Source of the DNA: Candidatus Cryptobacteroides excrementipullorum
GTDB lineage: Bacteria > Bacteroidota > Bacteroidia > Bacteroidales > UBA932
NCBI GenBank assembly: GCA_017695065.1
Contig: JADILZ010000028.1
Coordinates: 61,113 to 125,112 of the forward strand
DNA length: 64,000 nucleotides
Reading direction: 5' to 3'
The notes under the pieces: model-generated
What the model was told of the DNA's origin: nothing
Databases searched by the model: none
Seen by the model: the letters and a program-made list of their open reading frames with translations, nothing else
In this document: piece by piece, positions 43,674 through 54,030 of the stretch
How the letters are laid out: every line of letters starts with the position of its first letter
Position numbering within the stretch: position 1 is the first letter of the stretch
Made by a program: the position numbers and the translations under genes

Positions 43674-44558
43674 TTACTGAATCTGTACCCTGCCGTCCGT
43701 ATGATAGACGATGTCCCTCCCGGCAGCTGTCTCCCTCCTCACCACGTCGATCATCACATCATATATCATCTCCGGGTACTCCACGACCTCCAGAGCGTTC
43801 CTGGACAGGCTCAGGTCATCCCCTCCGTCCAGCAGGAAAGTGATGGTAGCCAGGCCGTACACCTTGTCGTCATCTATCGGCTCCCCGCCTATCTCAGCAG
43901 AGACGAGCTTCCCGTCACGGGCCACTACCCTCACGCCGCCGAGCACCTGGAAACGGGTGGCGGCCATGTTCTCGAGGATGGCACGTACAGTACTTCCTTT
44001 CAGCGCGACATAGACTATATTGTTCCTGAACGGGAACATGGACATTATGTCATCCTTCAGGATGTCGCCTTCCGGCATATCTACCCTGATGCCGCCGAAA
44101 TTCACAATACCTATGTCAACAGGCTTGCCCGACTTCTCCTCGACGGCCTTCATCATGTTGTCAATAAACCAGTTGGACAATGCGCTCTCAGGATACTCCG
44201 CCACCATCTGCACCGGAGAATGTCCGACCACCTCCTTCACGTCAGCCATGGCAGGCTGCGCGGCGATAAGTATTCCAGCCACTTCCGGTGTGCATCCTCC
44301 CCTGAAAACCTTTCCGTTCGGGGCGAGATAGGAAGAACCTCTGACTGAGCCGAGAGCCTTGGCCACATTGTCCGCACCCGGACATCCAACGCCTGTCCTG
44401 GACCCGTCCATCCGGTTCCTCGACCATGAAAATACAGGTTTCTCCGACGGCTTCCTCCCGTTATCCCTGGCCTCCGCGCCACACAGGGGAAGCGCAAGGG
44501 CGGCAACGACACACAAGACTGTTTTCCCGAACATCATATCTATTTCTGTTTTAACCAC
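43674..44558 (-). CDS. 5'-nucleotidase C-terminal domain protein
   Basis: SALSNWFIDNMMKAVEEKSGKPVDIGIVNFGGIRVDMPEGDILKDDIMSMFPFRNNIVYVALKGSTVRAILE. Directly upstream of the metallophosphatase. Confidence 0.92.
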   Translation of the reverse strand: MVKTEIDMMFGKTVLCVVAALALPLCGAEARDNGRKPSEKPVFSWSRNRMDGSRTGVGCPGADNVAKALGSVRGSSYLAPNGKVFRGGCTPEVAGILIAAQPAMADVKEVVGHSPVQMVAEYPESALSNWFIDNMMKAVEEKSGKPVDIGIVNFGGIRVDMPEGDILKDDIMSMFPFRNNIVYVALKGSTVRAILENMAATRFQVLGGVRVVARDGKLVSAEIGGEPIDDDKVYGLATITFLLDGGDDLSLSRNALEVVEYPEMIYDVMIDVVRRETAAGRDIVYHTDGRVQIQ

Positions 44559-45928
44559 TTGTAAAGATCCTTGAATGAAGTCTTCTTCCCGAACATCAGG
44601 ATACCGATCTTATATATCTTGGCAGACAGATATGCGATAAGCACAAATGTAACCACCAGGAGCACTATTGAAAGCGCCAGTTCCCATGCCGGTACTCCGA
44701 ACGGTATCCTCGCAAGCATCACGATAGGGGAAGTGAACGGTATCACAGACCCCCAGAACACCACCTGGCTGTCAGGGGACTTGAATGCATAGAAGGCGAT
44801 GAAGAACGCTATGAGAAGAGGTATGGTAACAGGCAGCTGGAGCTGCTGGGTATCCGCCTCGTTCTCCACCGCGGAACCTATGGCAGCAAAAAGAGAGGCA
44901 TAAAGCAGGTAGCCGAGGACGAAATACACTACGAACGATATGAGGATCAGAGGGTAGTTTATATCCTTGACAGTCTCCAGGACAGCCGCCATCTCACTGC
45001 TCCCCTCCTGAGGCATCTCCACCTGCATGTTCATGCCTGTCGCGTCAAGGGCGGACGGATCCACTCCGAGTCCCTCGGTCATCTGGGCCATCTGCTCAGT
45101 CTGTACATTTGCGGAACCCGCTATGGAATCGAAGCCTACGAAAGAGCCGACCCCGAGCACAAGCACAGCCGTGAGCACCACCCAAAGGAGGAACTGTGTG
45201 AGAGCCACGCAGGCCACTCCGATTATCTTGCCGAACATCAGTTCAGTAGCCTTTACAGAAGACACCAGCACCTCCACCACGCGGCTGGACTTCTCCTCGA
45301 TGACGCTCTGCATTACCATTGCCGAGAACATCGCTATGAACATATATATAATAATGGAGAGCACCAGCGATATTATCATGTACACCTCGGAAGAGGTTAT
45401 CTTCTCTTCGCCGGAATCGTCAAGTGTGAAAGTGGAGACAGGCACATCCGCCTTGACATCATCTATAATCTGCCTGAGCCCGTCTATCCTGTAGGATTCA
45501 AGACGGTAGTTCTCCACCGCCTCGTTTACACGGCTCCTGATGGCGTCCTTCATGTCCACGCTCATCGGCTTTCCGGAATAAGCGTCCACCGATACGGTCT
45601 TGCCGACAGAATCGAGAGGGGAAATCACCACAAGGGCGTCCATCCCCGCTTCCTTGCACCTTACCTTCATCGAATCCACCGGAATACCTGAACAGTCGGT
45701 ATATGTGGTCTCCTCGTTGCTCGTCATATACGGCATCACAATCCCTGACTGGTCTATGACAGCCACCTCCTTGCCCTTGTCCGTGCTCATGAACATGATA
45801 AGGCTCGGGAGGATACACATGGCGGCAAAGAAGATCGGCCCGAGGAAAGTGGTGATGAGAAATGATTTCTTTTTCACACGGGTCATGTACTCACGGCCGA
45901 TAATGACATTTATGATATGCAGGTTCAT
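44540..45928 (-). CDS. ABC-2 type transporter permease (NatB-like)
   Basis: N-terminal VIIGREYMTRVKKKSFLITTFLGPIFFA; multiple TM helices; EEKSSRVVEVLVSSVKATELMFGKIIGV. Confidence 0.9.
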   Translation of the reverse strand: MNLHIINVIIGREYMTRVKKKSFLITTFLGPIFFAAMCILPSLIMFMSTDKGKEVAVIDQSGIVMPYMTSNEETTYTDCSGIPVDSMKVRCKEAGMDALVVISPLDSVGKTVSVDAYSGKPMSVDMKDAIRSRVNEAVENYRLESYRIDGLRQIIDDVKADVPVSTFTLDDSGEEKITSSEVYMIISLVLSIIIYMFIAMFSAMVMQSVIEEKSSRVVEVLVSSVKATELMFGKIIGVACVALTQFLLWVVLTAVLVLGVGSFVGFDSIAGSANVQTEQMAQMTEGLGVDPSALDATGMNMQVEMPQEGSSEMAAVLETVKDINYPLILISFVVYFVLGYLLYASLFAAIGSAVENEADTQQLQLPVTIPLLIAFFIAFYAFKSPDSQVVFWGSVIPFTSPIVMLARIPFGVPAWELALSIVLLVVTFVLIAYLSAKIYKIGILMFGKKTSFKDLYKWLKQK

Positions 45929-45931
45929 GGC

Positions 45932-46846
45932 TTATTCCTCCTCAGTTACAAGTTTTATGAAAATATCGTTCATCCTCGGGACCAGCTCCTTGTACGAGTT
46001 GACCACGAGCGGCTGTGAGATGATGTGCCTGAGCACTTCGTTGGTATCAGTCCCCCTCTCGAGTGAGAGCACAGCCGTATGCCTGTCAGAGTCGCATGTG
46101 TCCGACAGTATCCTGAACAGGGACCCGGCAGGCTGGAGAGAAGCAGAAGAGGTATAGACCAGTTCCACATTGTTGTTCCCGTACTTGTGCCTTATCTCAT
46201 CGACACCGCCGGTAATCACCAGACGGGACTTGTTGATGAGGGCTATGTTGTCGCAGAGCTCCTCGACAGACTCCATGTTGTGCGTGGAGAGCACTATGGT
46301 AGAGCCTTCTTCCTTCAGTTTCAGGATCTCGTCCCTGATGAGTTGTGCATTCACAGGATCAAATCCGGAAAAAGGCTCGTCAAGTATCAGGAGCGACGGC
46401 CTGTGCACCACCGTGGTGATGAACTGTACCTTCTGGGCCATTCCCTTGGAAAGCTCCTCGACTTTCTTGTTCCACCAGCTCTGGATGCCGAATTTCACGA
46501 ACCATGACCTGAGGGCGTCACCGGCGTCCTTTGCGCTCATGCCTTTGAGCTGTGCCAGGTACATGGCCTGGTCCCCTACCTTCATCTTGCGGTAAAGTCC
46601 GCGCTCCTCAGGGAGATAACCTATCCTCTCCACATCGGACTGGGTGATAGGGTGACCGTCGAAAAGTATAGTGCCCCCGCTCGGGATTGTAATCCTGTTT
46701 ATGATACGGATAAGAGTAGTCTTTCCGGCTCCGTTAGGTCCGAGCAGCCCGAAAATCATTCCTTTCGGGATGTTAACAGATACGTGGTCAAGAGCTACTT
46801 TCTCCCCGAAGCTCTTGCTCACGTCTTTACATTGAATGATGTCCAT
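45932..46846 (-). CDS. ABC transporter ATP-binding protein (NatA-like)
   Basis: Walker A GLLGPNGAGKTTLIRII, signature ELSKGMAQKVQFITTVVHRPSLLILDEPFSGFDPVN. Confidence 0.93.
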   Translation of the reverse strand: MDIIQCKDVSKSFGEKVALDHVSVNIPKGMIFGLLGPNGAGKTTLIRIINRITIPSGGTILFDGHPITQSDVERIGYLPEERGLYRKMKVGDQAMYLAQLKGMSAKDAGDALRSWFVKFGIQSWWNKKVEELSKGMAQKVQFITTVVHRPSLLILDEPFSGFDPVNAQLIRDEILKLKEEGSTIVLSTHNMESVEELCDNIALINKSRLVITGGVDEIRHKYGNNNVELVYTSSASLQPAGSLFRILSDTCDSDRHTAVLSLERGTDTNEVLRHIISQPLVVNSYKELVPRMNDIFIKLVTEEE

Positions 46847-46896
46847 ATTGTATTACAGTTTTAATTATTTGCAATGTATCCTGCCGTCATGGTGCA

Positions 46897-47934
46897 TCAA
46901 TTAAGGATTCTGGTGACCAGCTCGACGAGCAGTTCATCCGGAGCAGCCTCTCCGGCCTCCCCTCCCTTGCCCTTGTAATCGAAATCCTTCAGGAGGGCAA
47001 TCACCGCCATGCATTTTTTCAACGGATAATTGGCCACAGCCCTGTCATACTCGGAGAAGAAATACGGGTTTACACCCAACACCCTGGCTTTCTGGTCATT
47101 GCCAGGACGTGGGGAACCCGTGAGCAAGGCCTCGTACTTGAGTATCCTGTAGAAATGCGTGAAAAGCGCACTCACAGCCATCGGCATCGCGAACTTCGGG
47201 GACGCCCCTATGTAAGCCGCTATCTTCAGCGCCCTGGAAGCATTCCTGAATGAAAGTTCCCGTGTCAGCTCGAATATGCTGTACTGCCGGCTTATGCCCA
47301 CATTCTTCTCTATATCGGAGGCCTCCACCTTCACCGTCCCTTCAGGGAGGTTCTTCAGCAGCTTTTCCGTCTCTACCGCTATCTTGGAAAGGTCCGTCCC
47401 GGCGTACTCGCCCAGCAGGGCAGCAGCATCCGGAGCTATCTGCAGTCCCTTTCCGCTATAGAAAGATGAAATCCAACGTGCTATCTCATAATCCCTTATG
47501 GCACCGGATTCGACTACAGCGCCTATTTTGGACACAGACTTGTACAGTGATTTACGCTTGTCCGCCGAAGCGCCATGCATGCATATCACCAGGACTGTGG
47601 ATTCCAGAGGCCTGGCGCAATATACAGCCAGTTCCTCCAGAGACTTCATCATCTGCGCCTCCTTGACCACCACGAGCTGCCTCTGGGCAAACATAGGATA
47701 ACGCCTGGCCGTGGTCATGACCGTTTCAGCGGTCACATCCGCGCCATAGAATATATACTGGTTGAAATCCCTCTCGCTCTCTTCAAGGGCGTTCCCGATG
47801 ATGGCATCACACACCATATCCGGATAAAACGACTCTTCTCCCATAAGAAGATATACTGGTTTGAATATCTTTTTACGGGCCTGCGACACCAAGTCACGGC
47901 ATAGAGAGTCCGTCTCTGCAAAACCTTTTGCCAT
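46897..47934 (-). CDS. holA: DNA polymerase III subunit delta
   Basis: PVYLLMGEESFYPDMVCDAII..., YPMFAQRQLVVVKEAQMMKSLEELAVYC, DLSKIAVETEKLLKNLPEG; typical length. Confidence 0.9.
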   Translation of the reverse strand: MAKGFAETDSLCRDLVSQARKKIFKPVYLLMGEESFYPDMVCDAIIGNALEESERDFNQYIFYGADVTAETVMTTARRYPMFAQRQLVVVKEAQMMKSLEELAVYCARPLESTVLVICMHGASADKRKSLYKSVSKIGAVVESGAIRDYEIARWISSFYSGKGLQIAPDAAALLGEYAGTDLSKIAVETEKLLKNLPEGTVKVEASDIEKNVGISRQYSIFELTRELSFRNASRALKIAAYIGASPKFAMPMAVSALFTHFYRILKYEALLTGSPRPGNDQKARVLGVNPYFFSEYDRAVANYPLKKCMAVIALLKDFDYKGKGGEAGEAAPDELLVELVTRILN

Positions 47935-48034
47935 AGGTCGGCAAAATTAGTAAAATATAGGAAAACAACACTTAGAAGCTGTTTAAAATTTTGTCAAAAA
48001 ACACTTCCGGCAAGACAAGGGATGCGCCGCCTGG

Positions 48035-49768
48035 TCAGATAATGTCTTCCCTGTCATGCAGGTCCTTGATACGCAGCTGGATATTGGCGATGCCACGATA
48101 GTAGTTCTCGACGATGATATAGCATATGTCGACAGGATTTCCCGCCTTTATGTGCTCGAAATGCTCAGCCTTGTTGAAAGCTATGGCCGATATGTGGTGG
48201 TACGGCTGCGACTCCTGTATAAGCTCGAGCTTCAGATGGCCGGCTTCCGCACCTACGCGGCGGCCGTTCCCGTTGTCATACACATTCTCGGTCATGAATA
48301 CCGGGGCGTTGTTTCCCGGCCCGAATGGCTGGAACTGCTTTAGTATCCGGAAAAACTTGGGTGTTATCTGGTCGAAGTCAAGTCTGGAGTCCACCTTTAT
48401 CACAGGAGTCAGCATCTCGGAGGTGATCCTGTCACCGATGAACTTCTCTATCCTTGAGCAGAATTCCGGAAGCTTCTCCTCACGGAGGGTAAGCCCTGCG
48501 GCATACAGGTGACCCCCGAAGTTGTCCAGCAGGTCCGCACAACTTTCTATCGCATCGTAAAGGTCGAATCCCTGGATGCTCCTCGCCGAGCCCGTGACGA
48601 ATCCGTTCGACCTGGTGAACACGATAGTCGGCTTATAGAAGGCCTCCACCAGCCTTGAGGCCACTATACCTACCACGCCCTTGTGCCAGTCGGGGTTATA
48701 GACTATGGTGGCGTTGCCGCTCGACAGGCAGTTCCCGCTGCGCACCATCTCCAGGGCCTCCTGGGTGATACGGCGGTCGATGTCCTTGCGCTCGTTGTTG
48801 TACTCGTTGATCTCGCCGGCGATACGCGTGGCCTCCCCCTCGTCTGCCGACGTGAGCAGCTCCACGGCCACACGGCCGGATTCCATACGCCCTGCCGCAT
48901 TGATGCGCGGCCCTATCTTGAACACTATGTCATCTATGGTAATGTGGGAAGGTTCGAGGCCGGAAAGCCGCATCATGGCCATCAGCCCCAGACGCGGGTT
49001 CTCGTTCATCCTTTTCAGCCCGAAATGGGCAAGTATCCTGTTCTCCCCCGTCACCGACACCAGGTCGGAAGCTATGCTCACCACCAGAAGGTCAAGCAGG
49101 GGCACCAGTGTCTCGAAAGGCATCCCGTATGCGGCCGAATACGCCTGGACGAGCTTGAAGCCGACACCGCATCCCGAAAGGTCGTCGAAAGGGTAGCCGC
49201 AGTCCTCCCTTTTGGGGTCGAGCACGGCGACAGCCCTGGGCAGCTCGTTCTCCGGAAGGTGATGGTCGCAGATAATCATATCCACACCCTTTTCCGAAGC
49301 ATAGGCCACCTTGTCGTTGGCCTTTATCCCGCAGTCAAGCGTTATTATGAGGGAGAAGCCGTTTTCCGCAGCCCAGTCTATCCCCTTGAAGGACACGCCG
49401 TAGCCTTCATCGTATCTGTCCGGTATATAGAAATCCGCATTAGGGGTGAGCCGTCTCAGAAAGGAATAGACGAGAGATACCGCAGTGGTCCCGTCCACAT
49501 CGTAATCGCCGTAGACAAGTATCTTTTCCCCGGATTCAACGGCCCTGTGAAGCCTGTCCACGGCCTTGTCCATGTCCTTCATCAGGAACGGGTCATGGAG
49601 GTTGGCCAGATCCGGCCTAAAAAATGCCCTTGCCTCCTGAAACGTGGACACTCCCCTCTGCACCAGGAGTTCCGCAAGCACCGGATCGACTCCCAGCTCA
49701 GAAGACAGGCGGCTCACTGTCTCGTGATCCGCCTCATCCTTGAATATCCACTTCTTTTCTTTCGGCAT
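48035..49768 (-). CDS. recJ: Single-stranded-DNA-specific exonuclease RecJ
   Basis: DHH motifs ILVYGDYDVDGTTAVSLVYSFLR, IICDHHLPENELP, DHHA1 GGHLYAAGLTL. True start MPKEKKWIFKDE at 49768; the ORF-track start at 50023 is spurious. Confidence 0.95.
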   Translation of the reverse strand: MPKEKKWIFKDEADHETVSRLSSELGVDPVLAELLVQRGVSTFQEARAFFRPDLANLHDPFLMKDMDKAVDRLHRAVESGEKILVYGDYDVDGTTAVSLVYSFLRRLTPNADFYIPDRYDEGYGVSFKGIDWAAENGFSLIITLDCGIKANDKVAYASEKGVDMIICDHHLPENELPRAVAVLDPKREDCGYPFDDLSGCGVGFKLVQAYSAAYGMPFETLVPLLDLLVVSIASDLVSVTGENRILAHFGLKRMNENPRLGLMAMMRLSGLEPSHITIDDIVFKIGPRINAAGRMESGRVAVELLTSADEGEATRIAGEINEYNNERKDIDRRITQEALEMVRSGNCLSSGNATIVYNPDWHKGVVGIVASRLVEAFYKPTIVFTRSNGFVTGSARSIQGFDLYDAIESCADLLDNFGGHLYAAGLTLREEKLPEFCSRIEKFIGDRITSEMLTPVIKVDSRLDFDQITPKFFRILKQFQPFGPGNNAPVFMTENVYDNGNGRRVGAEAGHLKLELIQESQPYHHISAIAFNKAEHFEHIKAGNPVDICYIIVENYYRGIANIQLRIKDLHDREDII

Positions 49769-49897
49769 AACATACAAAGATACGTTTTTTTTATTGAAAA
49801 ATAAAACCGGAATATGAATCTTCCGGCAGACAGCCTTGAATTTTTCCTGTAATTTGCATATCTTTGTAATCAAAGTGACGCTTATGAAGATGATACG

Positions 49898-50260
49898 ATG
49901 GCATTGACTGCTGCCGTGACATTGGGCAACGGGGAAGTCCTTTACCTGGAGAATGCCATATTTTTCGACCAAAGAGCCGATTCTTACCATGGTTCCGATT
50001 CTTACGGAGCCGGCGTACTGCAATTTTATTTCCTTGATTGCAGCAGTGACAGGAAGTCAATGTCACATATGGACGATTATCAGAAGATAGGCTATTTTTC
50101 GCAGCAGCTGCGGACATATGACATCAAAAGATTGCAGATAGAAAACTTTTCAGTCGATTTTGACATCTTCCCTACTGCGGCGACAATCGGCAGCATGTTC
50201 AATACTCTTGCGGAGAAGACCGGCGGCAATGTATGCTTCCCCCTCGAAGAAACTGTTTAA
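49898..50260 (+). CDS. Orphan hypothetical protein (uncertain)
   Basis: 120 aa ORF filling an unusually long recJ-lysS gap. A TATCTTTG promoter-like motif lies just upstream (about 49858-49865). No recognised family. Confidence 0.35.
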   Translation: MALTAAVTLGNGEVLYLENAIFFDQRADSYHGSDSYGAGVLQFYFLDCSSDRKSMSHMDDYQKIGYFSQQLRTYDIKRLQIENFSVDFDIFPTAATIGSMFNTLAEKTGGNVCFPLEETV

Positions 50261-50349
50261 AATTCAAATTAATTGTAGTACTTTTGCAGGCTTTTTAACC
50301 CCTGTACCCGGGGAAGAAAAACGATATATCGGAAAAACGGAAATACATT

Positions 50350-51861
50350 ATGGAAAACATGGACTTGAACGAACAGGAAAGGAACAGGCGCGAGGCGCTG
50401 GGAAAACTCAGGGAGCTGGGGATAGACCCATACCCTGCCGCATTGTATCCCGTAAACGCTACGGCCCGGATGATCAAGGATGAATATGACCCGCAGAAGG
50501 GTAACCTGGACAGCGTGGTGATAGCTGGAAGGATAATGTCCCGAAGGATAATGGGTGCGGCTTCATTCATCGAGCTGCAGGACGAGACCGGAAGGATACA
50601 GGTTTACATAAAGCGCGACGAAATCTGCCCCGAGGAGGACAAGACCATGTACAACACTGTATTCAAGAAACTCCTCGACATCGGAGACATCATCGGCATC
50701 AAAGGCTATGCGTTCATCACCCAGACCGGACAGCTTTCAGTCCATGCGAAGGAGCTGACAGTGCTCAGCAAGTCCCTCCGCGTACTGCCTATAGTAAAGG
50801 AGAAGGACGGGGAGGTCTATGACGCTTTCACCGATCCGGAACTGAAATACAGGCAGAGGTATGTGGACCTGATCGTGAATCCGCAGGTGCGCCAGACTTT
50901 CGTGATGAGGAGCAAGATCATAGCCACGATGCGCGAGTACTTCAACGCGGCAGGCTGCCTGGAAGTCGAGACCCCTATCCTCCAGTCCATTCCTGGCGGA
51001 GCAACGGCTCGTCCGTTCATAACGCATCACAACGCACTCGACATCGACCTCTATCTCCGTATAGCCAACGAGCTTTACCTGAAGCGACTGATAGTAGGCG
51101 GATACTCAGGGGTATATGAGTTCGCAAAGGACTTCCGCAACGAAGGGATGGACAAGACCCACAATCCTGAGTTCACCTGCATGGAAATCTATGTGGCATA
51201 CAAGGACTACATCTGGATGATGGAGTTCGTGGAGAAGATGCTGGAGAAGATTGCGACGACCCTGCACGGGACTACGGAGGTGACCATCGGGGAGCAGAAG
51301 GTGGACTTCAGACCGCCTTACAGGAGACTCCCGATGCTCGAGGCCATAAAGGAATATGCGGGCGTGGATGTCGCCGGAATGGATGAAAAACAGCTGAGGG
51401 AGACATGCGACAGGCTCAATGTGCCTGTAACCAAGGAGATGGGTGAAGGCAAGCTTATCGATGCCATCTTCGGCGAATACTGCGAGAAGCACCTTGTGCA
51501 GCCTACATTCATCACGGACTACCCTGTCTCCATGTCGCCTCTTACCAAGAGGCACCGCAGCAACCCGGACCTCACCGAGCGCTTCGAACTTTTCGTCTGC
51601 GGCAAGGAACTGGCCAATGCGTACAGCGAGCTGAACGACCCTATCGACCAGCTGGAGAGGTTCCAGGACCAGCTCAGACAGAGGGAGCACGGGGACGACG
51701 AAGCCATGTACATAGACATGGACTTCGTGCGTGCTCTTGAATACGGGATGCCTCCTACATCCGGGATGGGGATGGGCATAGACCGCCTGACAATGTTCAT
51801 GACCAACTCCCCTACTATCCAGGACGTACTGTTCTTCCCGCAGATGAGGCCGAAGATATGA
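50350..51861 (+). CDS. lysS: Lysyl-tRNA synthetase (class II)
   Basis: FRNEGMDKTHNPEFTCMEIYVAYKDY, GIGIDRL-like GMGMGIDRLTMFMTNSPTIQDVLFFPQMRP. Confidence 0.97.
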   Translation: MENMDLNEQERNRREALGKLRELGIDPYPAALYPVNATARMIKDEYDPQKGNLDSVVIAGRIMSRRIMGAASFIELQDETGRIQVYIKRDEICPEEDKTMYNTVFKKLLDIGDIIGIKGYAFITQTGQLSVHAKELTVLSKSLRVLPIVKEKDGEVYDAFTDPELKYRQRYVDLIVNPQVRQTFVMRSKIIATMREYFNAAGCLEVETPILQSIPGGATARPFITHHNALDIDLYLRIANELYLKRLIVGGYSGVYEFAKDFRNEGMDKTHNPEFTCMEIYVAYKDYIWMMEFVEKMLEKIATTLHGTTEVTIGEQKVDFRPPYRRLPMLEAIKEYAGVDVAGMDEKQLRETCDRLNVPVTKEMGEGKLIDAIFGEYCEKHLVQPTFITDYPVSMSPLTKRHRSNPDLTERFELFVCGKELANAYSELNDPIDQLERFQDQLRQREHGDDEAMYIDMDFVRALEYGMPPTSGMGMGIDRLTMFMTNSPTIQDVLFFPQMRPKI

Positions 51862-53177
51862 AAAGGCCGGCAGCATATCTGATACTTGCCGCGGCTCTTG
51901 CGTCAGGGTGTACAGGCAGCAGGACAGTGGAGCTCCCGCTGACATGGAACGAGGGCTACGCATCGCTTCCGTACGGCTATGCCGGCATCGGCAGCTACGA
52001 CGAGCAGGGCGAGGATTCGCCGTGGGCAGGCACCAGGCTCGTGATAACGGCCATGCCGCAGGGGCTGTCGGACATCAAGGTCGGGGACATCGATACAGAT
52101 ATATACCAGACTGCGTATCAGGCACATATATCCGGATACATAACTGACGAGTGGTACAATAAACTGAAAGAGTCATGGGACATCCAGCTTGACTCGATAG
52201 GCCTGTCGGCCACTCCGGTAAAGACCAAGGTAGCCTGCGCCTGGGGAAAGGATGCTGACGGAAACATGAAGATGGTCATCGACTCGGACAACGACCTCGA
52301 CCTCAGCGACGAGACACCTTTCACACCCCTGGACGGAGATGCGGTATTCAACGGCGTCAACCCTGATTCACTGGCTCTTGCAAGTTCGGTGAACGCCACC
52401 TTCGAAAAGGTCGTGGACGGAAAGGCAGTGAAGATGACGGTTCCTGTCTCGGTGGTGACCTTCAACGGCTACGGTCCGTCATACAATATCGCCTGCCACG
52501 CCACCGCAGAATACGGCGGGCAGAGACTCGGAGTCACTTCCGCGGACTTCTGCAACAGTGCCTTCCAGAGCATATCTGTGGCCCTGCTGGCCGACAGCGA
52601 CACCGTGAAAGCAAAACGGGAGGACATGCTCAAGAAGAACGAGTTCCTGGAGATAGGCCACGAACTGCTCCGGATAAAGGGCGTGGACAAGAACAGGAAT
52701 GTCCTGATCCTTGAAAAGACAGACAAGCCGAAGTCAGAGCTGTTGTCATCGCAGGTAGGCTACAAGGCCTTCCCGTTCGAGGGTGTGGAGTTCTCGGCCA
52801 AGGACACCATTTCGCTGGATGGTTTCAAGGGGAAATACGTTCTTCTGGATTTCTGGGCTACATGGTGCAAGCCTTGCCTGGACGAGATTCCGCATCTGAA
52901 AGAGCTCTATTCCATGACGGACAGGGCCGATTTCGAGATTGTGGGTATCGCGGAGTACAGCTCAGCCGAAAGCATTGCCATGACCATAGAGAAGTACGGC
53001 ATACAATGGCCGCTGATCTTGTCCGATAACGACAGCCGCATAGGCGGTGTTTACGGTATCCAGGGATACCCGACGACCTTCCTCCTGGACCGCGAAGGGG
53101 CCATCATCGCGAAGAACCTCAGAGGCAAGGCCCTGGAAGAAAAAGTATTGAACATTCTCGGACCAAATGAGAATTGA
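51858..53177 (+). CDS. TlpA-like thioredoxin-domain lipoprotein
   Basis: Lipobox ALASGC; LDFWATWCKPCLDEIPHLKELY redox motif; IQGYPTTFLLDREGAIIAKNLRG. ATGA overlap with lysS. Confidence 0.92.
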   Translation: MKRPAAYLILAAALASGCTGSRTVELPLTWNEGYASLPYGYAGIGSYDEQGEDSPWAGTRLVITAMPQGLSDIKVGDIDTDIYQTAYQAHISGYITDEWYNKLKESWDIQLDSIGLSATPVKTKVACAWGKDADGNMKMVIDSDNDLDLSDETPFTPLDGDAVFNGVNPDSLALASSVNATFEKVVDGKAVKMTVPVSVVTFNGYGPSYNIACHATAEYGGQRLGVTSADFCNSAFQSISVALLADSDTVKAKREDMLKKNEFLEIGHELLRIKGVDKNRNVLILEKTDKPKSELLSSQVGYKAFPFEGVEFSAKDTISLDGFKGKYVLLDFWATWCKPCLDEIPHLKELYSMTDRADFEIVGIAEYSSAESIAMTIEKYGIQWPLILSDNDSRIGGVYGIQGYPTTFLLDREGAIIAKNLRGKALEEKVLNILGPNEN

Positions 53178-54018
53178 GACTATTACATCGGCACAGAACC
53201 CGAAGATAAAAGAGCTTCTCGCGCTGCAGGAGAAATCCAGGGCAAGGCGCGAGAAGCGTCTTTTCGTGGTGGAAGGCCGCAGGGAGCTCGGACACTGTAT
53301 AGATGCGGGATTCCGGGTGAGGACGCTTTTCGTATGCAGGGAGATATGCCCGGAGAGAGACCTGCAGGTGCTTCTGGAAAAAATGAACCTCTCCGGCCCG
53401 ACCGCGACGGCAGGAGCACAGGTCCATGAAACCATCCTGGTGGAAATACCTGCCGCATTATACGAGAAAGCAGCCTACCGGGGTGGCACAGAAGGAGTCA
53501 TAGCCGAGGTCGAGTACCGGGACAGGACACTGGACAGTCTGATTCTCAGAGAGAACCCGCTTATTGCCGTACTCGAGAGCGTGGAGAAGCCGGGCAACCT
53601 CGGGGCCGTGCTCCGCAGCGCAGATGCAGCCGGTGCGGATGCTGTAATCATCTGCGACCCTCTGACGGACCTCTACAACCCGAACCTCATCCGCTCAAGC
53701 ATCGGGGCCGTATTCTCCAGGCAGGTCGCCACTGCCTCTTCCGAAGACACTATAAAATGGCTTGAGGCCCATGGCATCAGGATACTTACAGCCCAGCTCC
53801 AGGACTCGGAATGGTATTATGCCACCGATATGCGCGGCGGTGTGGCTATCGTGATGGGGACTGAATCCACAGGACTCTCTGACATCTGGAGAAATGCAGC
53901 TGACGCACATATAAGGATTCCGATGCTCGGACAGCTTGACTCCCTGAACGTATCAGTATCGGCAGCCATCCTCCTCTACGAGGCCGTCCGCCAGAGGAAC
54001 CAGGCAGGGCAGGAATGA
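53167..54018 (+). CDS. TrmH/SpoU family RNA 2'-O-methyltransferase
   Basis: LESVEKPGNLGAVLRSADAAGADAVII, NPNLIRSSIGAVFSRQV, VAIVMGTESTGLSDIW, DSLNVSVSAAILLYEAVRQR. Confidence 0.95.
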   Translation: MRIETITSAQNPKIKELLALQEKSRARREKRLFVVEGRRELGHCIDAGFRVRTLFVCREICPERDLQVLLEKMNLSGPTATAGAQVHETILVEIPAALYEKAAYRGGTEGVIAEVEYRDRTLDSLILRENPLIAVLESVEKPGNLGAVLRSADAAGADAVIICDPLTDLYNPNLIRSSIGAVFSRQVATASSEDTIKWLEAHGIRILTAQLQDSEWYYATDMRGGVAIVMGTESTGLSDIWRNAADAHIRIPMLGQLDSLNVSVSAAILLYEAVRQRNQAGQE

Positions 54019-54030
54019 CAGCCTAAATCC

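Noticed and set aside
48683-49804. 373 aa plus-strand ORF opposite recJ
   Set aside because: Antisense shadow of recJ, which has clear DHH motifs; His/Val-rich unstructured translation.
49769-50023. N-terminal extension of RecJ in the ORF track
   Set aside because: The extension lacks similarity to RecJ; the proper start MPKEKKWIFKDE lies at 49768.
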